Positions 9,231 through 18,316 of a stretch of 46,270 nt of DNA are shown one piece after another (within the stretch, counting starts at the first letter, position 1; the number at the start of each line of letters is the position of its first letter). Both the position numbers and the translations under genes were made by a program. This DNA comes from Rhodospirillales bacterium 69-11 (lineage in GTDB: Bacteria > Pseudomonadota > Alphaproteobacteria > Acetobacterales > Acetobacteraceae): NCBI GenBank assembly GCA_001898425.1, contig MKTV01000029.1, positions 1-46,270 of the forward strand, in the 5' to 3' direction. The notes under the pieces were generated by a model that worked only from the letters and a program-made list of their open reading frames with translations, made no database searches and was not told where the DNA came from.

Positions 9231-9657
9231 GCACGCACGAGCTTTGATTCAGCACAGAGTTTGAAGACGAGTGAGGGAGGACACAGAGGGACCGAACGGA
9301 CCAGACCGTCGGGGGGCACTCACGGAGAGCCGCACCATCCGGTGCCGCGACTTCGGAATGATCGCCCACCGCGTGAGCATCACGGGCAGCAAGACCGAGC
9401 GCCGGAGCCCCCGCTCGCCCGTTCAAGCGGCGCGAAGCGCAATGATGAGAATGGAACCGGACCGCTCGCCGATGCGTGCCGGAATCAATGCCGATCACCC
9501 GTCGAGACCGCTCGCCGCTCCTCTCGCATGCGCCCAGGCACCCCACCCAGCATGACCGGCCGAGCGAGAGCACGCGCGCCGGGACCAAGGTCCGATCCCC
9601 TCCGTGTCCTCTCTCACTCGTCTTCAAACTCTGTGCTGAATCAAAGCGCGTGCGTGC
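9231..9657. repeat. about 427 bp element with long terminal inverted repeats, copy 2
   Basis: The left arm (9231-9300) begins GCACGCACGAGCTTTGATTC and the right arm (9591-9657) ends GAATCAAAGCGCGTGCGTGC. Over about 60 bp the arms are nearly perfect reverse complements. The core GTTCAAGCGGCGCGAAGCGC at 9421-9440 is the inverse of that in copy 1. GACCGAACGG just inside the left arm also matches the inverted right arm of copy 1, so the two copies are in opposite orientation. No protein-coding gene inside is credible. Confidence 0.65.
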
Positions 9658-9704
9658 CGCACGGAGTCCACCCAGGTGCGCACGGACGCCGCTCGTGAGC
9701 GCAC

Positions 9705-9823
9705 GGAGTCCCGAACTGGACGGAGTCCCGAACGGGACGGGCTCCCGAACGGGCGAACTCCTGAACTGGACGGGCTCCCCAACGGGGCGAACTCCCGAAC
9801 TGGACCGACTGCCGAACCGCACA
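9705..9823. repeat. tandem array of about seven 16-17 bp units
   Basis: Units follow the pattern GGAGTCCCGAACTGGAC, alternating GGAG/GGGC/GAAC starts and TGAACTGG/CGAACGGG middles, from 9705 to 9823. The remaining part of the folC-trxA gap (9824-9925) shows no other feature. Confidence 0.7.
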
Positions 9824-9925
9824 GACTCCGCCTGTCAGCGCAGGAACCCAGGCACCGCTCTCAGGTAATGCCCGCCCCCATGCCAAGCCCCCAAGCCCGG
9901 CACGAGAGCAGACCTCCCCTCCAGC

Positions 9926-10258
9926 TCAGATGTTGCTCGACACCCAGTCCTTCAGCCGGCTCTTGGGAAGCGCGCCCACCTGGGTCGCGGCCGGCTTGCC
10001 GTCCTTGAACAGGATCAGCGTCGGGATGCCCCGCACCGCGTATTCGTTCGGCGTCATCGGATTGTCGTCGATGTTCACCTTCGCGACGGTCAGCTTCCCG
10101 GCCATCTCACCGGCGATCTCCTCGAGCGCCGGCCCGATCATCTTGCAGGGCCCGCACCACTCGGCCCAGAAATCGACCAGCACCGGACCCTCGCTGCTCG
10201 CGGCCACCACGTCGGTGGCGAAGCTCTGGTCGGTGACGGGTTTCGTGTTCTCGCTCAT
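9926..10258 (-). CDS. trxA: thioredoxin
   Basis: This 110-residue cytosolic disulfide reductase donates electrons to ribonucleotide reductase, peroxiredoxins and others. The active site is Trp34-Cys35-Gly-Pro-Cys38 in [14 protein letters not shown], and the cis-proline is Pro79 in RGIPTLILF. The ATG at 10258 follows a short GAG-rich stretch and gives the normal thioredoxin length, although the frame is open much further upstream into addA. It is the last gene of the minus-strand series addB-addA-trxA, 68 bp after addA, an order commonly seen in alphaproteobacteria. Confidence 0.96.
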   Translation of the reverse strand: MSENTKPVTDQSFATDVVAASSEGPVLVDFWAEWCGPCKMIGPALEEIAGEMAGKLTVAKVNIDDNPMTPNEYAVRGIPTLILFKDGKPAATQVGALPKSRLKDWVSSNI

Positions 10259-10326
10259 CTCTCGTGGCCTCTCGCTGCGGGCGCCATCGGCCCTGGCGCC
10301 GTGAGGTGGGGTCGGACCGGCGGCGA

Positions 10327-13300
10327 TCAATCCGCCGCCGGCGCATGGCTGGGGTCGGAGCCCCGGATCTCCAACCCGCCGGGGGCGTGCGGATCGAGCA
10401 CGTCGTCCGGCAGCATGACGACCTCCGCCGACCGGGTCCAGACCAGCGCGCAGCGCACCGGCCGATCGGGGAAAATCGCTCGCAGGACAGCGCGGTAGCT
10501 CGCCATCTGGCGGAGGTACAGCACCGGCGTCGCGGCGACCGAGTCGGGCGGGACGCGGTTCGTCTTGTAGTCCGCGACCAGCACGCGGTCCGGCAGCACC
10601 GCCAGCCGGTCCACGAGGCCGCCCACCACCGCATCCCCGATCAGGCCGGTCAGGGGCATCTCCGCGCGGCCCTCCGGCCCGAACAGCGGCGCGAGCTCCG
10701 GGTGATCGAGGATCGCCAGCACCTCGGCGACCACCTCCTCCACCGTCTCCGGCGCGATGCCCTGGCCGGGCCGCGCCAACCAGCGCCGCGCCGCCCCGGC
10801 GCGATCGGGGGACGGGACGGCCGGCAGGTGCTGCAGCAGCGCGTGGATCGCCTGGCCGCGGCGGAAGCGGTCGCCGCCGTCCCGCGCCGCCAGCGGCGAC
10901 GCCGCCTGCGGCACCGACCCGTCCGCCACGCCCTCCGGCCGGCTGGGCGCGAGCGGCAGCGGGCGCGGCGGTTCGGCCGGCGGCGGAGCCGCGCGCCAGC
11001 CGGGATCGGAGCCCAGCCAGGACGGTGGTGGCGGCGGCGGTTCGGTGGGCGCGACCAGAGCCCCCCGCTCGATCGGGCCGGTCTGGCCCGTCGCGTGCGA
11101 CAGGACCTCGCCCTCCCACGGGTCGAAGGGGACCGGCTCCGCGCCCAGCGCCGCGAACCCGCCGGCGATCAGGTTGTACCAGCAGGCCGGGTCCGGGCCG
11201 CGGCGGGTCTGCCAGCCGCAGACCAGCAGCCGGTCCTCCGCGCGGGTCAGCGCGACGTAGAGCAGGCGGTTGTGCTCCTGCATCCGCTTGCGCTTGAGGT
11301 CGTCACGCAGCCGCTGCGCCGCGATGCAGCGGAACTCCTTCCGCGGCGCCCAAAGGGGCACCAGGGGGGGCACCATCGGGCGTGACGGCACCTGCGGCGG
11401 CCCATCCGGGGCCGGCCGGCTCGCCGGGTCCTCGGCCCACAGCAGGGTGCCCTCGTCGGGCGGCAGCGCCGTCGTGTCGGGCAGGATCACCAGCGGCGCC
11501 TGCAGCCCCTTCGCCCCGTGGACCGTCATGACGCGCACCAGGTTGCCGGCGGCGTCCGGCTCGCGCTTCACCTCGGCGCCCGACCGGCGCAGCCAGTGCA
11601 GGAACCCCTGCAGCGAGGGCGGGTGCAGCCTTCCATAGGTCAGCGCCGCCTGCAGCAGCTCGTCGATCGGCTCCGCCGCCTCCGCCCCCAGCCGCGCGAA
11701 CAGCCGCGCGCGGCCACCGAGCGGTCCCAGCGCCTCGACCAGCAGGGCGTAGGGGGACACGTAGTCGACCCGCGCCAGCAGCGCCGCGAAGAACCGCCAG
11801 GCCGCGTCCCAGTGCGCCCGTTCGGCGGCGCGGTCGCGCAGCGTCTCCCACAATGGCCCCGCACGGCCGATCGCGAGGTCCATCAGGTCATCGTCGGTCA
11901 GCCCGCCGAGCGGCGAGGTGAGCAGGCAGGCGAAGGTCAGGTCGTCCTGCGGCAGCAGCAGCGCGTCGCACAGCGCGAGCAGGTCCTGCACCGCCGGCGG
12001 CTCCGTCAGCACGAGCCGGTCGAGCCCGGCCACCGGCACGCCGCGGGTCTTCAGCGCGCGGACCAGCGCGTGCGCGAACGCGTTGCGCCGCCGGACCAGC
12101 ACCATGACGTCGCCGGGCGCGAGCGGGCGGCCCTTGCTCTCCAGCCTCACGCCGCCGCCGGTCTGGTCGCGGATCCAGTCGGCCAGCGTCTCCGCCAGAT
12201 GCTGCGGCGCCGATCGCAGGCCCTGGTTCTGTTCGGGCACCTGCCAGGGTTCGAGTGGGGTCGCGTCGGGCAGCGGCGTCAGCGGCCAGAGTTCGACCCG
12301 TCCGGCCTGGAGCACGCGGTCGGAGTAGTGGGTCAGCCGCTCCCCCGCCTCGACCACGCCATCCCCGGCCGCCGGCTGCGCGAACACCGCGTCCACCAGC
12401 GCCAGCACCGGGGCGGTGGAGCGGAACGAGACGTCGAGGCCGGTGTCGCGCCACGGCTGGCCGGCACGCTCGACCCGCGTGCGCAGCAGGGCGCGGGAGC
12501 GGTCGAACTCCTCCGCATCCGCGCCCTGGAAGGAGTAGATCGACTGCTTGCGGTCGCCCACCGCGAACACCGTGCGCACCGCGTCCGAGGCGCCCGCGCC
12601 GGCGAAGAACTCCGCGGTCAGCGCATGCGCGATCTTCCATTGCGCGGGGGCGGTGTCCTGCACCTCGTCCAGCAGCAGGTGGTCGAGCCCGCCATCCAGC
12701 TTGTACAGCACCCAGGCGGCGCCCGGATCGACCAGCAGGTCGGAGGTGCGTCCGATCAGGTCGTCGTAGTCGACCAGCCCGGTCGCCTGCTTGTGCCGCG
12801 CATAGGCCTGCAGCACCGGGGCGGCGAGCGTCACCAGCGCCGCCGAGATCGCCGCGAGCTCCAGCGCGCGGCAGCGGTCGTCCGCCTCCTCGATGCGCGC
12901 GGCCTCGGCCTGGAAAGCGGGCAGCAGGTCGGGGTCGGTCTTGTCCAGCTTGGCGTTGACGAAGGCGGTGTCGCCCCGCACCACCCCCGCCTGGGTGAAG
13001 AAGCACGTCCGCCACGCATCCCAATGCGCCGCGCGATCCTCCGCCGGAAGGCTCAGCCAGCCGAGGATCTCGGCCGCCCGCTCCGCCACCTTGGGCGCGC
13101 CCTGCGCCTGGACGCGCCGCGCCGCCTCGCGCAGGTTGGGCTCCGCCTGCCAGTTCACCGCCGCAGCGACGATTTCGGCCCCGCTCGCCGCGTCAACCCC
13201 GAGCGCTCGGCGCTGCGCGGCTTCGAGCGCGGGGCCGAGGGCGAGCGCGCCGGCCAGCCGCTGCCGGTCCGCCTGCAGCGCCGCGACGTGCCGGCCGAAC

Positions 13301-14052
13301 TGATCCGCCGTGGCGAGTCCCGCCAGCCGTTCCAGCGCCGCCCGCAATGCGGGCGTGTTGGCGGTGGCGAGCATGTCCTCCCGCGCCTCGGCCAGCGCAT
13401 CCTCGGCATCGCGGTCGTCCACGAGCTGGAAATGCGGCGACAGCGCCGCCTCGAGCGGGAAGCGGCGGAGCAGGGACTGGCAGAAGGCGTGGATCGTGCC
13501 GATGCGCATGCCGCCCGGCAGGTCGAGCACCGTCGCGAACAGCGCGCGGGCGCGCATTCGAGTGTCGTCGGTGGGTTCCACCTGCAGGCGGCGGAGTTCC
13601 TCGTCGAGCGCCGCGTCCGCCAGCGTCACCCAGCGCCCGAGGGTCCGCTGCAGCCGCAGCGCCATCTCCGAGGCGGCGGCCTTGGTGAAGGTCAGGCACT
13701 GGATGCGCTCCGGCTGCGCGCCCGCGAGCATCAGCCGCAGCAGCCGGTCGGTCAGCAGCTTCGTCTTCCCCGACCCGGCCGAGGCCGCCACGAAGGCCGA
13801 GACGCCGGGATCCGACGCATCCAGCTGTGCCCGATTCGCCCGCACCCGAGGCGACGACTCTCCCTCCCCCCGCGCGGGGGAGGGCCGGGGTGGGGGGGCG
13901 TCCGGGGCGTGAGCGACGGCGATCGGGTCGGGCGGCGGAGCGGCGGCGGGGGCTGCATCCTCCGCCACCCCACCGGCCGGGGCCGACGCACCGCCCCCGC
14001 CCCCCATCCCCCTCCCGCGAGGGGAGGGGGGGCGTTGCCGGGGGGCGGTCAT
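10327..14052 (-). CDS. addA: AddA, ATP-dependent helicase/nuclease subunit A (double-strand break repair)
   Basis: AddA is the UvrD-like helicase and nuclease subunit of the AddAB complex, the alphaproteobacterial counterpart of RecBCD. The product has 1241 residues. Motifs in order: Walker [10 protein letters not shown] (89-97), [11 protein letters not shown], the DExx motif [55 protein letters not shown], and a C-terminal RecB-type nuclease with the DYKTNR signature. The ATG at 14052 overlaps the addB stop (ATGA) and has GGAG seven bases upstream. Its first ~70 residues are Pro/Gly/Ala-rich and are coded by the palindrome doublet at 13857-14034. A GTG at 13845 would give a conventional N-terminus but lacks a clear ribosome site. 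Confidence 0.95.
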   Translation of the reverse strand: MTAPRQRPPSPRGRGMGGGGGASAPAGGVAEDAAPAAAPPPDPIAVAHAPDAPPPRPSPARGEGESSPRVRANRAQLDASDPGVSAFVAASAGSGKTKLLTDRLLRLMLAGAQPERIQCLTFTKAAASEMALRLQRTLGRWVTLADAALDEELRRLQVEPTDDTRMRARALFATVLDLPGGMRIGTIHAFCQSLLRRFPLEAALSPHFQLVDDRDAEDALAEAREDMLATANTPALRAALERLAGLATADQFGRHVAALQADRQRLAGALALGPALEAAQRRALGVDAASGAEIVAAAVNWQAEPNLREAARRVQAQGAPKVAERAAEILGWLSLPAEDRAAHWDAWRTCFFTQAGVVRGDTAFVNAKLDKTDPDLLPAFQAEAARIEEADDRCRALELAAISAALVTLAAPVLQAYARHKQATGLVDYDDLIGRTSDLLVDPGAAWVLYKLDGGLDHLLLDEVQDTAPAQWKIAHALTAEFFAGAGASDAVRTVFAVGDRKQSIYSFQGADAEEFDRSRALLRTRVERAGQPWRDTGLDVSFRSTAPVLALVDAVFAQPAAGDGVVEAGERLTHYSDRVLQAGRVELWPLTPLPDATPLEPWQVPEQNQGLRSAPQHLAETLADWIRDQTGGGVRLESKGRPLAPGDVMVLVRRRNAFAHALVRALKTRGVPVAGLDRLVLTEPPAVQDLLALCDALLLPQDDLTFACLLTSPLGGLTDDDLMDLAIGRAGPLWETLRDRAAERAHWDAAWRFFAALLARVDYVSPYALLVEALGPLGGRARLFARLGAEAAEPIDELLQAALTYGRLHPPSLQGFLHWLRRSGAEVKREPDAAGNLVRVMTVHGAKGLQAPLVILPDTTALPPDEGTLLWAEDPASRPAPDGPPQVPSRPMVPPLVPLWAPRKEFRCIAAQRLRDDLKRKRMQEHNRLLYVALTRAEDRLLVCGWQTRRGPDPACWYNLIAGGFAALGAEPVPFDPWEGEVLSHATGQTGPIERGALVAPTEPPPPPPSWLGSDPGWRAAPPPAEPPRPLPLAPSRPEGVADGSVPQAASPLAARDGGDRFRRGQAIHALLQHLPAVPSPDRAGAARRWLARPGQGIAPETVEEVVAEVLAILDHPELAPLFGPEGRAEMPLTGLIGDAVVGGLVDRLAVLPDRVLVADYKTNRVPPDSVAATPVLYLRQMASYRAVLRAIFPDRPVRCALVWTRSAEVVMLPDDVLDPHAPGGLEIRGSDPSHAPAAD
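13857..14034. repeat. GC-rich palindrome doublet (REPIN/BIME-like), copy B, inside the 5' end of addA
   Basis: The left unit at 13857-13900 (CCTCCCCCCGCGCGGGGGAG followed by GGTGGGGGGGCG) and the right unit at 13988-14034 (CCCCCTCCCGCGAGGGGAGG preceded by ACCGCCCCCGCCCCCC) are inverted with about 87 bp between them. This is the organisation seen at 5738-5895. Unlike that copy, this one lies in frame within a translated region. Confidence 0.75.
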
Positions 14053-17006
14053 GCGTCGTCTCCGGCGGCCGACCATTCCGCGACGCGGGCGAGCTGCGCG
14101 TAGTCCGAGAACCGCGGCGCGCGGTCGGGATGCGGCTGCGCCAGGTAGCAGCGGTCGGGGTGGTCGAAATCGTCGATCAGCCGGCTCAGCCTCTCGGCGG
14201 CGTCCAGGGTCGCGGCCTTCACCTCGTCGGTCTTGCCCTTGAACAGCACGTGCGCGCTGCCCGGGACGAAGCCGCCGGTCAGGTGCCAGTAGACCAGCTC
14301 CACCGCCGTCCCCTCGACCTTGGGCCCGAAGCCGCCCGTGCGCGCCATCGCCGCTTCCAGCAGCAATTGCGGCGCGAGCCCGGCCTCCACCTCCTGCTGC
14401 GTGGGCGGCGTGCCGGTCTTGTAGTCCAGGATCGCGAGGTCGCCGTCGCGCCGGCGCTCGATCCGGTCGGCGCGGCCGACCAGCAGGAACGGCCCGCCAT
14501 GCCGCTCCAGCCGCAGCTCGCCCGCGAGTTCCGTCGCGATCTCGGCCGGCGGGTGGTCCGCGCGGCGCGCGGTCTCGGTCTCCGCCACCCAGTCGGCGAT
14601 GCGTCCCAGCCGCGGCGCCCACCAGGTGGCGAGCGCCTCCCGCAGGCCGGCATTGCCGAGGGCGATCTCCATGAAGCGGCGGAGCTGCGCCGCGGCGTCG
14701 GGCGGCCACCGCGTGCCCCATTCGGCCAGGAACCGGTGCAGCCCGTCATGCACGAGCGAGCCGTAATCCGCTGCATCCGTCGCCTCGTCGAGCGGCCGGA
14801 GCGCGTGCAGGTCCAGAACGTGCCGCGCATAGATCGCATACGGATCGCGCAGCCAGGTCTCGATCTCGGTGACGCTGAGGCGGCGCGGACGATGCGCCAG
14901 CGCGGGACGCGGGCGCGGCGGCGCGACCGGATGCGGCCCGTCCGCCGGCAGGTCGAGCGCGCGGACCCAGCGCGCCGCCGGATGTTCGGGCAGCGTCAGC
15001 GCGTGTCCCAGCAGCAGCATGTCGAGCCGCGTCAGCCAGCGCGCCGGCACCGCGGGGGCGGCCTCACGGCGCAGCGGGCAGCTCAGCACCACCTCCGGTG
15101 CGGCGCAGGCCGCGGCGAGGAAGTCGTGCGCGGCCTGGCCCACCGCCTCCTCGGGCGCGGGCAGGCCGACCTTGCGGCGCATCGGGCGGGACAGCCATGG
15201 GCCGGGATCGGGCGTGGGCGGCCAGACGCCCTCCGCGAGCCCGCCCAGCACGATCCGCTCCACCGATTGCAGCCGCGCTTCAAGCAGGCCCCAGATGAAC
15301 ACGCGCGGGTGCTCGACCGTGCCGGCCGCCTGGCCCCGCAACGCCCGCCGGCTGCGCACCGCGACCCCTTGCAGCACCGCGTCCAGCAGCCCCGGCAACA
15401 CGGCGCGCCGCTGCGGCGGAAGCGCGGGCAGGGCGCCCTGCACCGCGGCGAGCTGGGCGGCGAGCGCCTCGCCCTCCTCTCCGGCCCAGAGCCGCGCGGG
15501 ACCGGTCTCCCGGTCGGTGGCGGCCAGCGCCTCGGCGGCGGCGATCAGCCCGGCCAGCGCCTCGTCCGGCGCCACCTCGACCGCGCTCGCGATCCGCAGG
15601 GTGGCCGCGAGGCAGGCTTCCACGCGCGCCACGAAGTCTCGGAGTTCCGGAGCTTTCCGATCCACGGTTCGGCGCAGGTTCTCGATCCGCGGCGCGGGCC
15701 GCGGTCCCCGCAAGGCGCGCATTTCCAGCCGACGTGCGAACGCGCGGCAGGCGGCCGGCGCCATCCCGGCCGCGGCGAGCGGGTGCTTCAGCAGGGCGAG
15801 CAGCGGGACCGGGGCCAGCTCTTCCGCGACGGCGGTGGTGAGCAGGCGCAGGAAGACCGCGGGCGGGGTCTCGGCCAGCGGCTCGCCGGCGCTGTCGTCC
15901 GCGACGATGCCGAAGCGGCGCAGCTCCGCGGCGACCCGTCCGGCCAGGTCGCGGTCGGGGGTCACCAGAGCGGCGCGGGCGTTCGGCGTCTCCAGCGTCT
16001 CGCGCAGCACCAGCGCGATCGCCGCGGCCTCCTCCTGCTGGTCGGCGGGGGCGAGGCGGCGAAGCCCGTCCAGCACGAAGGGCGGCGGAGCGTGCCAGGC
16101 GCCCAGCCCGTCGGCCGGCAGCAGCGCCGTGGTGAGCGTGGTGAACCGGCCGGGCGGCACGGCGGAGGGCGGCGCCGCGGGCCAGGGCCGCACGTCGCCG
16201 CGCGTGGCGCCGAGGTCGGCGAGCAGCCGCGCCAGTCCGGCCTGCGGATGGCCGGGCGCCAGCGTGGTCCACTGCGCCTCCGGCATCTCCAGGTCGAGCG
16301 CGGGCAGCACCACCGCGCCGGCCGGAAGCGCGGCGACGACCCGCAGCAGGCGGGCGACGGCGGGAATCCCGGCGGTGGTGCCGGCGATCAGCACCGGGTC
16401 GGCCGGCGGATCGGCCGTCCAGGCGGCGGCCTGGGCGTCGAGCAGGGCGACCTGCCGCGCGGCCGGGTTCATCAGCCCGTTCTCCCGCAGGTGCGCGGGC
16501 CAGGCCTCGGTGACGATGCGCAGGAAGGCGAGCGTTTCGGCCCAATGCGCCGCGAAGGCGGGGTCGGCCGCATCGGGCAGGCTGGCGGCGAGGTCGATCT
16601 CGGCGCGTTCCGCCTCGTCCATCAGCGCGGCGAGATCCGTGGCGAGCAGCCAGGCGCGGTCGGCGGTCTGCGGCGCGCCGGCGCGCCCGCCGAGGGCCAG
16701 GATCAGCCGGGCGAGGGCGGCGAGGCGCTGGGTGGGCTCGATCGCGGGCGCGAGGTCGAGCGCGCCGGCGAGCGTGAGTGGCGCTTCGTCGAGCGCACCG
16801 AGCGCGGTGATGCGGGGGAGGAGGAGGGGCCGGCCGTTGGCGCGGCGCAGGAAGGCTTCGGCCAGCGCGCGGGCGGCGCGGCGGGTCGGCAGCAGGATGA
16901 GGCCCCGCGCGCGCTGCAGCGGGTCGTCGCTGCGCGCGAGCCACGCATCGGCGATGGCGTCGAGGAACGGGACATGCGGCGGGACCGCGAACAGGGCGGG
17001 GGTCAT
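14049..17006 (-). CDS. addB: AddB, helicase-nuclease subunit B (double-strand break repair)
   Basis: AddB pairs with AddA to resect double-strand breaks. The 985-residue product starts MTPALFAVPPHVPFLDAIAD and has the inactive-helicase segment LILLPTRRAARALAEAFL (about 36-53), the region IVLGGLAEGVWPPTPDPGPW, LSCPLRREAAPAVPARWL, and a C-terminal nuclease domain with LAILDYKTGTPPTQQEV and QLLLEAAM. It lacks the iron-sulfur cysteines of firmicute AddB, as expected for the alphaproteobacterial type. The ATG at 17006 is preferred; the frame stays open to 17426 only because it runs through a 63 bp tandem repeat. The stop overlaps the addA start by ATGA. Confidence 0.94.
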   Translation of the reverse strand: MTPALFAVPPHVPFLDAIADAWLARSDDPLQRARGLILLPTRRAARALAEAFLRRANGRPLLLPRITALGALDEAPLTLAGALDLAPAIEPTQRLAALARLILALGGRAGAPQTADRAWLLATDLAALMDEAERAEIDLAASLPDAADPAFAAHWAETLAFLRIVTEAWPAHLRENGLMNPAARQVALLDAQAAAWTADPPADPVLIAGTTAGIPAVARLLRVVAALPAGAVVLPALDLEMPEAQWTTLAPGHPQAGLARLLADLGATRGDVRPWPAAPPSAVPPGRFTTLTTALLPADGLGAWHAPPPFVLDGLRRLAPADQQEEAAAIALVLRETLETPNARAALVTPDRDLAGRVAAELRRFGIVADDSAGEPLAETPPAVFLRLLTTAVAEELAPVPLLALLKHPLAAAGMAPAACRAFARRLEMRALRGPRPAPRIENLRRTVDRKAPELRDFVARVEACLAATLRIASAVEVAPDEALAGLIAAAEALAATDRETGPARLWAGEEGEALAAQLAAVQGALPALPPQRRAVLPGLLDAVLQGVAVRSRRALRGQAAGTVEHPRVFIWGLLEARLQSVERIVLGGLAEGVWPPTPDPGPWLSRPMRRKVGLPAPEEAVGQAAHDFLAAACAAPEVVLSCPLRREAAPAVPARWLTRLDMLLLGHALTLPEHPAARWVRALDLPADGPHPVAPPRPRPALAHRPRRLSVTEIETWLRDPYAIYARHVLDLHALRPLDEATDAADYGSLVHDGLHRFLAEWGTRWPPDAAAQLRRFMEIALGNAGLREALATWWAPRLGRIADWVAETETARRADHPPAEIATELAGELRLERHGGPFLLVGRADRIERRRDGDLAILDYKTGTPPTQQEVEAGLAPQLLLEAAMARTGGFGPKVEGTAVELVYWHLTGGFVPGSAHVLFKGKTDEVKAATLDAAERLSRLIDDFDHPDRCYLAQPHPDRAPRFSDYAQLARVAEWSAAGDDA

Positions 17007-17138
17007 GGGATGCCGGCCATGGCGGTGGGGGGCCGCTCGCTCATCGCCACGGCCATTGGGCCGCACTGCCTGAAGGGCGCCAGCCGACAGGACCCCACCG
17101 TCATGGCAGGCCTTCGAGCCGGCCTTCCCCGAGGCAGG

Positions 17139-17433
17139 GTGCCGGTCGGGATGGCCGGCTCGACGGCCGGCCAGGACGGTGAAGCGGTGCCGGCGGGGGC
17201 GGTGCCGGTTGGGATGGCCGGCTCGACGGCCGGCCAGGACGGTGGAGCGGTGCCGGCGGGGGCGGTGCCGGTTGGGATGGCCGGCTCGACGGCCGGCCAT
17301 GACGGTGAAGCGGTGCCGACGGGGGCGGTGCCGGTTGGGATGGCCGGCTCGACGGCCGGCCAGGACGGTGAAGCGGTGCCGGCGGGGGCGGTGCCGGTTG
17401 GGATGGCCGGCGCGACGGCCGGCCATGACGGCA
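17139..17433. repeat. tandem array of 63 bp units (four full plus one partial)
   Basis: Units start at 17139, 17202, 17265, 17328 and 17391, each exactly 63 bp, beginning GTGCCGGTTGGGATGGCCGG, followed by TCGACGGCCGGCCA and GACGGTGAAGCGG. The copies differ at only a few positions. Each unit contains the GGCCGGC...GCCGGCC palindrome. Since 63 is a multiple of three, reading frames stay open on both strands, which extends the apparent addB frame. The array lies between murU and addB. Confidence 0.9.
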
Positions 17434-17477
17434 GAGGGCGAGAGGGCGGCTCCCCCGCAGCGGTGGACGGCACACCC

Positions 17478-17522
17478 CCCTCGTCATGGCCGGCCGTCGA
17501 GCCGGCCATCCCCACCGGCACC
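17478..17522. repeat. single inverted copy of the GGCCGGC palindromic repeat
   Basis: CCCTCGTCATGGCCGGCCGT followed by CGAGCCGGCCATCCCCACCGGCACC is the reverse of the 63 bp array unit. A degenerate copy is also seen at about 17098-17128. Together with the array these fill the 562 bp between murU and addB; no gene is visible there. Confidence 0.65.
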
Positions 17523-17568
17523 CTGCCGCCAAGGCGCGGCCGCACCTCCCGATCCATCGCCCAGGCGC

Positions 17569-18312
17569 TCATCGCCAGGGCCAGCGCGCGTCGCCGGTGA
17601 CGCGGGCCTGCAGGATCTCCTCCGCCTCGGCGAGGTCCGCCGGGGTCGAGAGGTGGAACCAGATCCCGTCATGCACCACCGCGCGCAGCCGCCCCGCTTC
17701 GATCGCGCGGTCCCAGGCCAGGTTCATGCTGAACCGCCCCTCCGGCGTGCCGTCCAGCAGCGACGGGCGCATCAGATGCACCCCGGCATAGATGTAGGGC
17801 ACGATCTCCCGTTCCTGCCGGCGGCGGATCATGCCCCATTTGTCGACGGCGAAATCGCCGAAGCCGACCTCGGCATGCACCTGGAAGGTGCGGTGCACCA
17901 GCAGCACGGCGTCGACCGACTCGTCGAACGCTTCGGCCACCCGGTCGAGCGCCGGATGCGGCCCGTCCAGCCAGAACGCATCGCCGTTGACCACGAAGAA
18001 CGGGTCGGGCCCCAGCAGCGGCAGCGCCGCCTTCACCCCGCCGCCGGTCTCCAGCAGCGTCGTCTCGCGCCGCAACGTCACGCGCGGCGGCGGCACGCGG
18101 CCGGCGAGATGCGCGGCGACCCGGTCGGCCTGCCAGAACGCGTTGACCACCACATGCGCCACCCCGGCCGCGGAGAGCCGGTCGATCGCGTGGTCCAGCA
18201 GGGTCGTGCCGCCCAGGGTGAGCAGCGGCTTGGCGGTCTCGTCGGTCAGCGGCCGCATCCGCGTGGCGAGCCCCGCGGCGAGGATCATGGCGGAATGCGG
18301 TCGAACGGTCAT
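17569..18312 (-). CDS. murU: N-acetylmuramate alpha-1-phosphate uridylyltransferase (MurU-like nucleotidyltransferase)
   Basis: The 247-residue product belongs to the sugar-nucleotidyltransferase family. It starts with MILAAGLATRMRPLTDETAK (residues 9-28), the nucleotide-binding loop. VVNGDAFWL supplies the metal-binding aspartate, and FHLSTPADLAEAE closes the fold. In Pseudomonas, MurU forms UDP-MurNAc from MurNAc-1-phosphate in the fosfomycin-resistance recycling pathway, after AmgK makes MurNAc-1-P. Here it follows an AmgK-like kinase domain by four bases, so the same pathway is inferred. A general sugar-1-P nucleotidyltransferase cannot be excluded on sequence alone. Confidence 0.88.
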   Translation of the reverse strand: MTVRPHSAMILAAGLATRMRPLTDETAKPLLTLGGTTLLDHAIDRLSAAGVAHVVVNAFWQADRVAAHLAGRVPPPRVTLRRETTLLETGGGVKAALPLLGPDPFFVVNGDAFWLDGPHPALDRVAEAFDESVDAVLLVHRTFQVHAEVGFGDFAVDKWGMIRRRQEREIVPYIYAGVHLMRPSLLDGTPEGRFSMNLAWDRAIEAGRLRAVVHDGIWFHLSTPADLAEAEEILQARVTGDARWPWR

Positions 18313-18316
18313 GCGG

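Noticed and set aside
17007-17426. N-terminal extension of AddB through the 63 bp array
   Set aside because: The added residues are a repeat translation with no homology pattern; the ATG at 17006 gives the normal AddB start.
17139-17433. CRISPR array
   Set aside because: The units are contiguous 63 bp tandem copies with no variable spacers, and no cas genes are present.
13827-17600. Plus-strand 1257-residue frame opposite addB and murU
   Set aside because: It is an antisense shadow of addB in GC-rich DNA, Arg/Gly-rich with no domain, and contains the tandem array.
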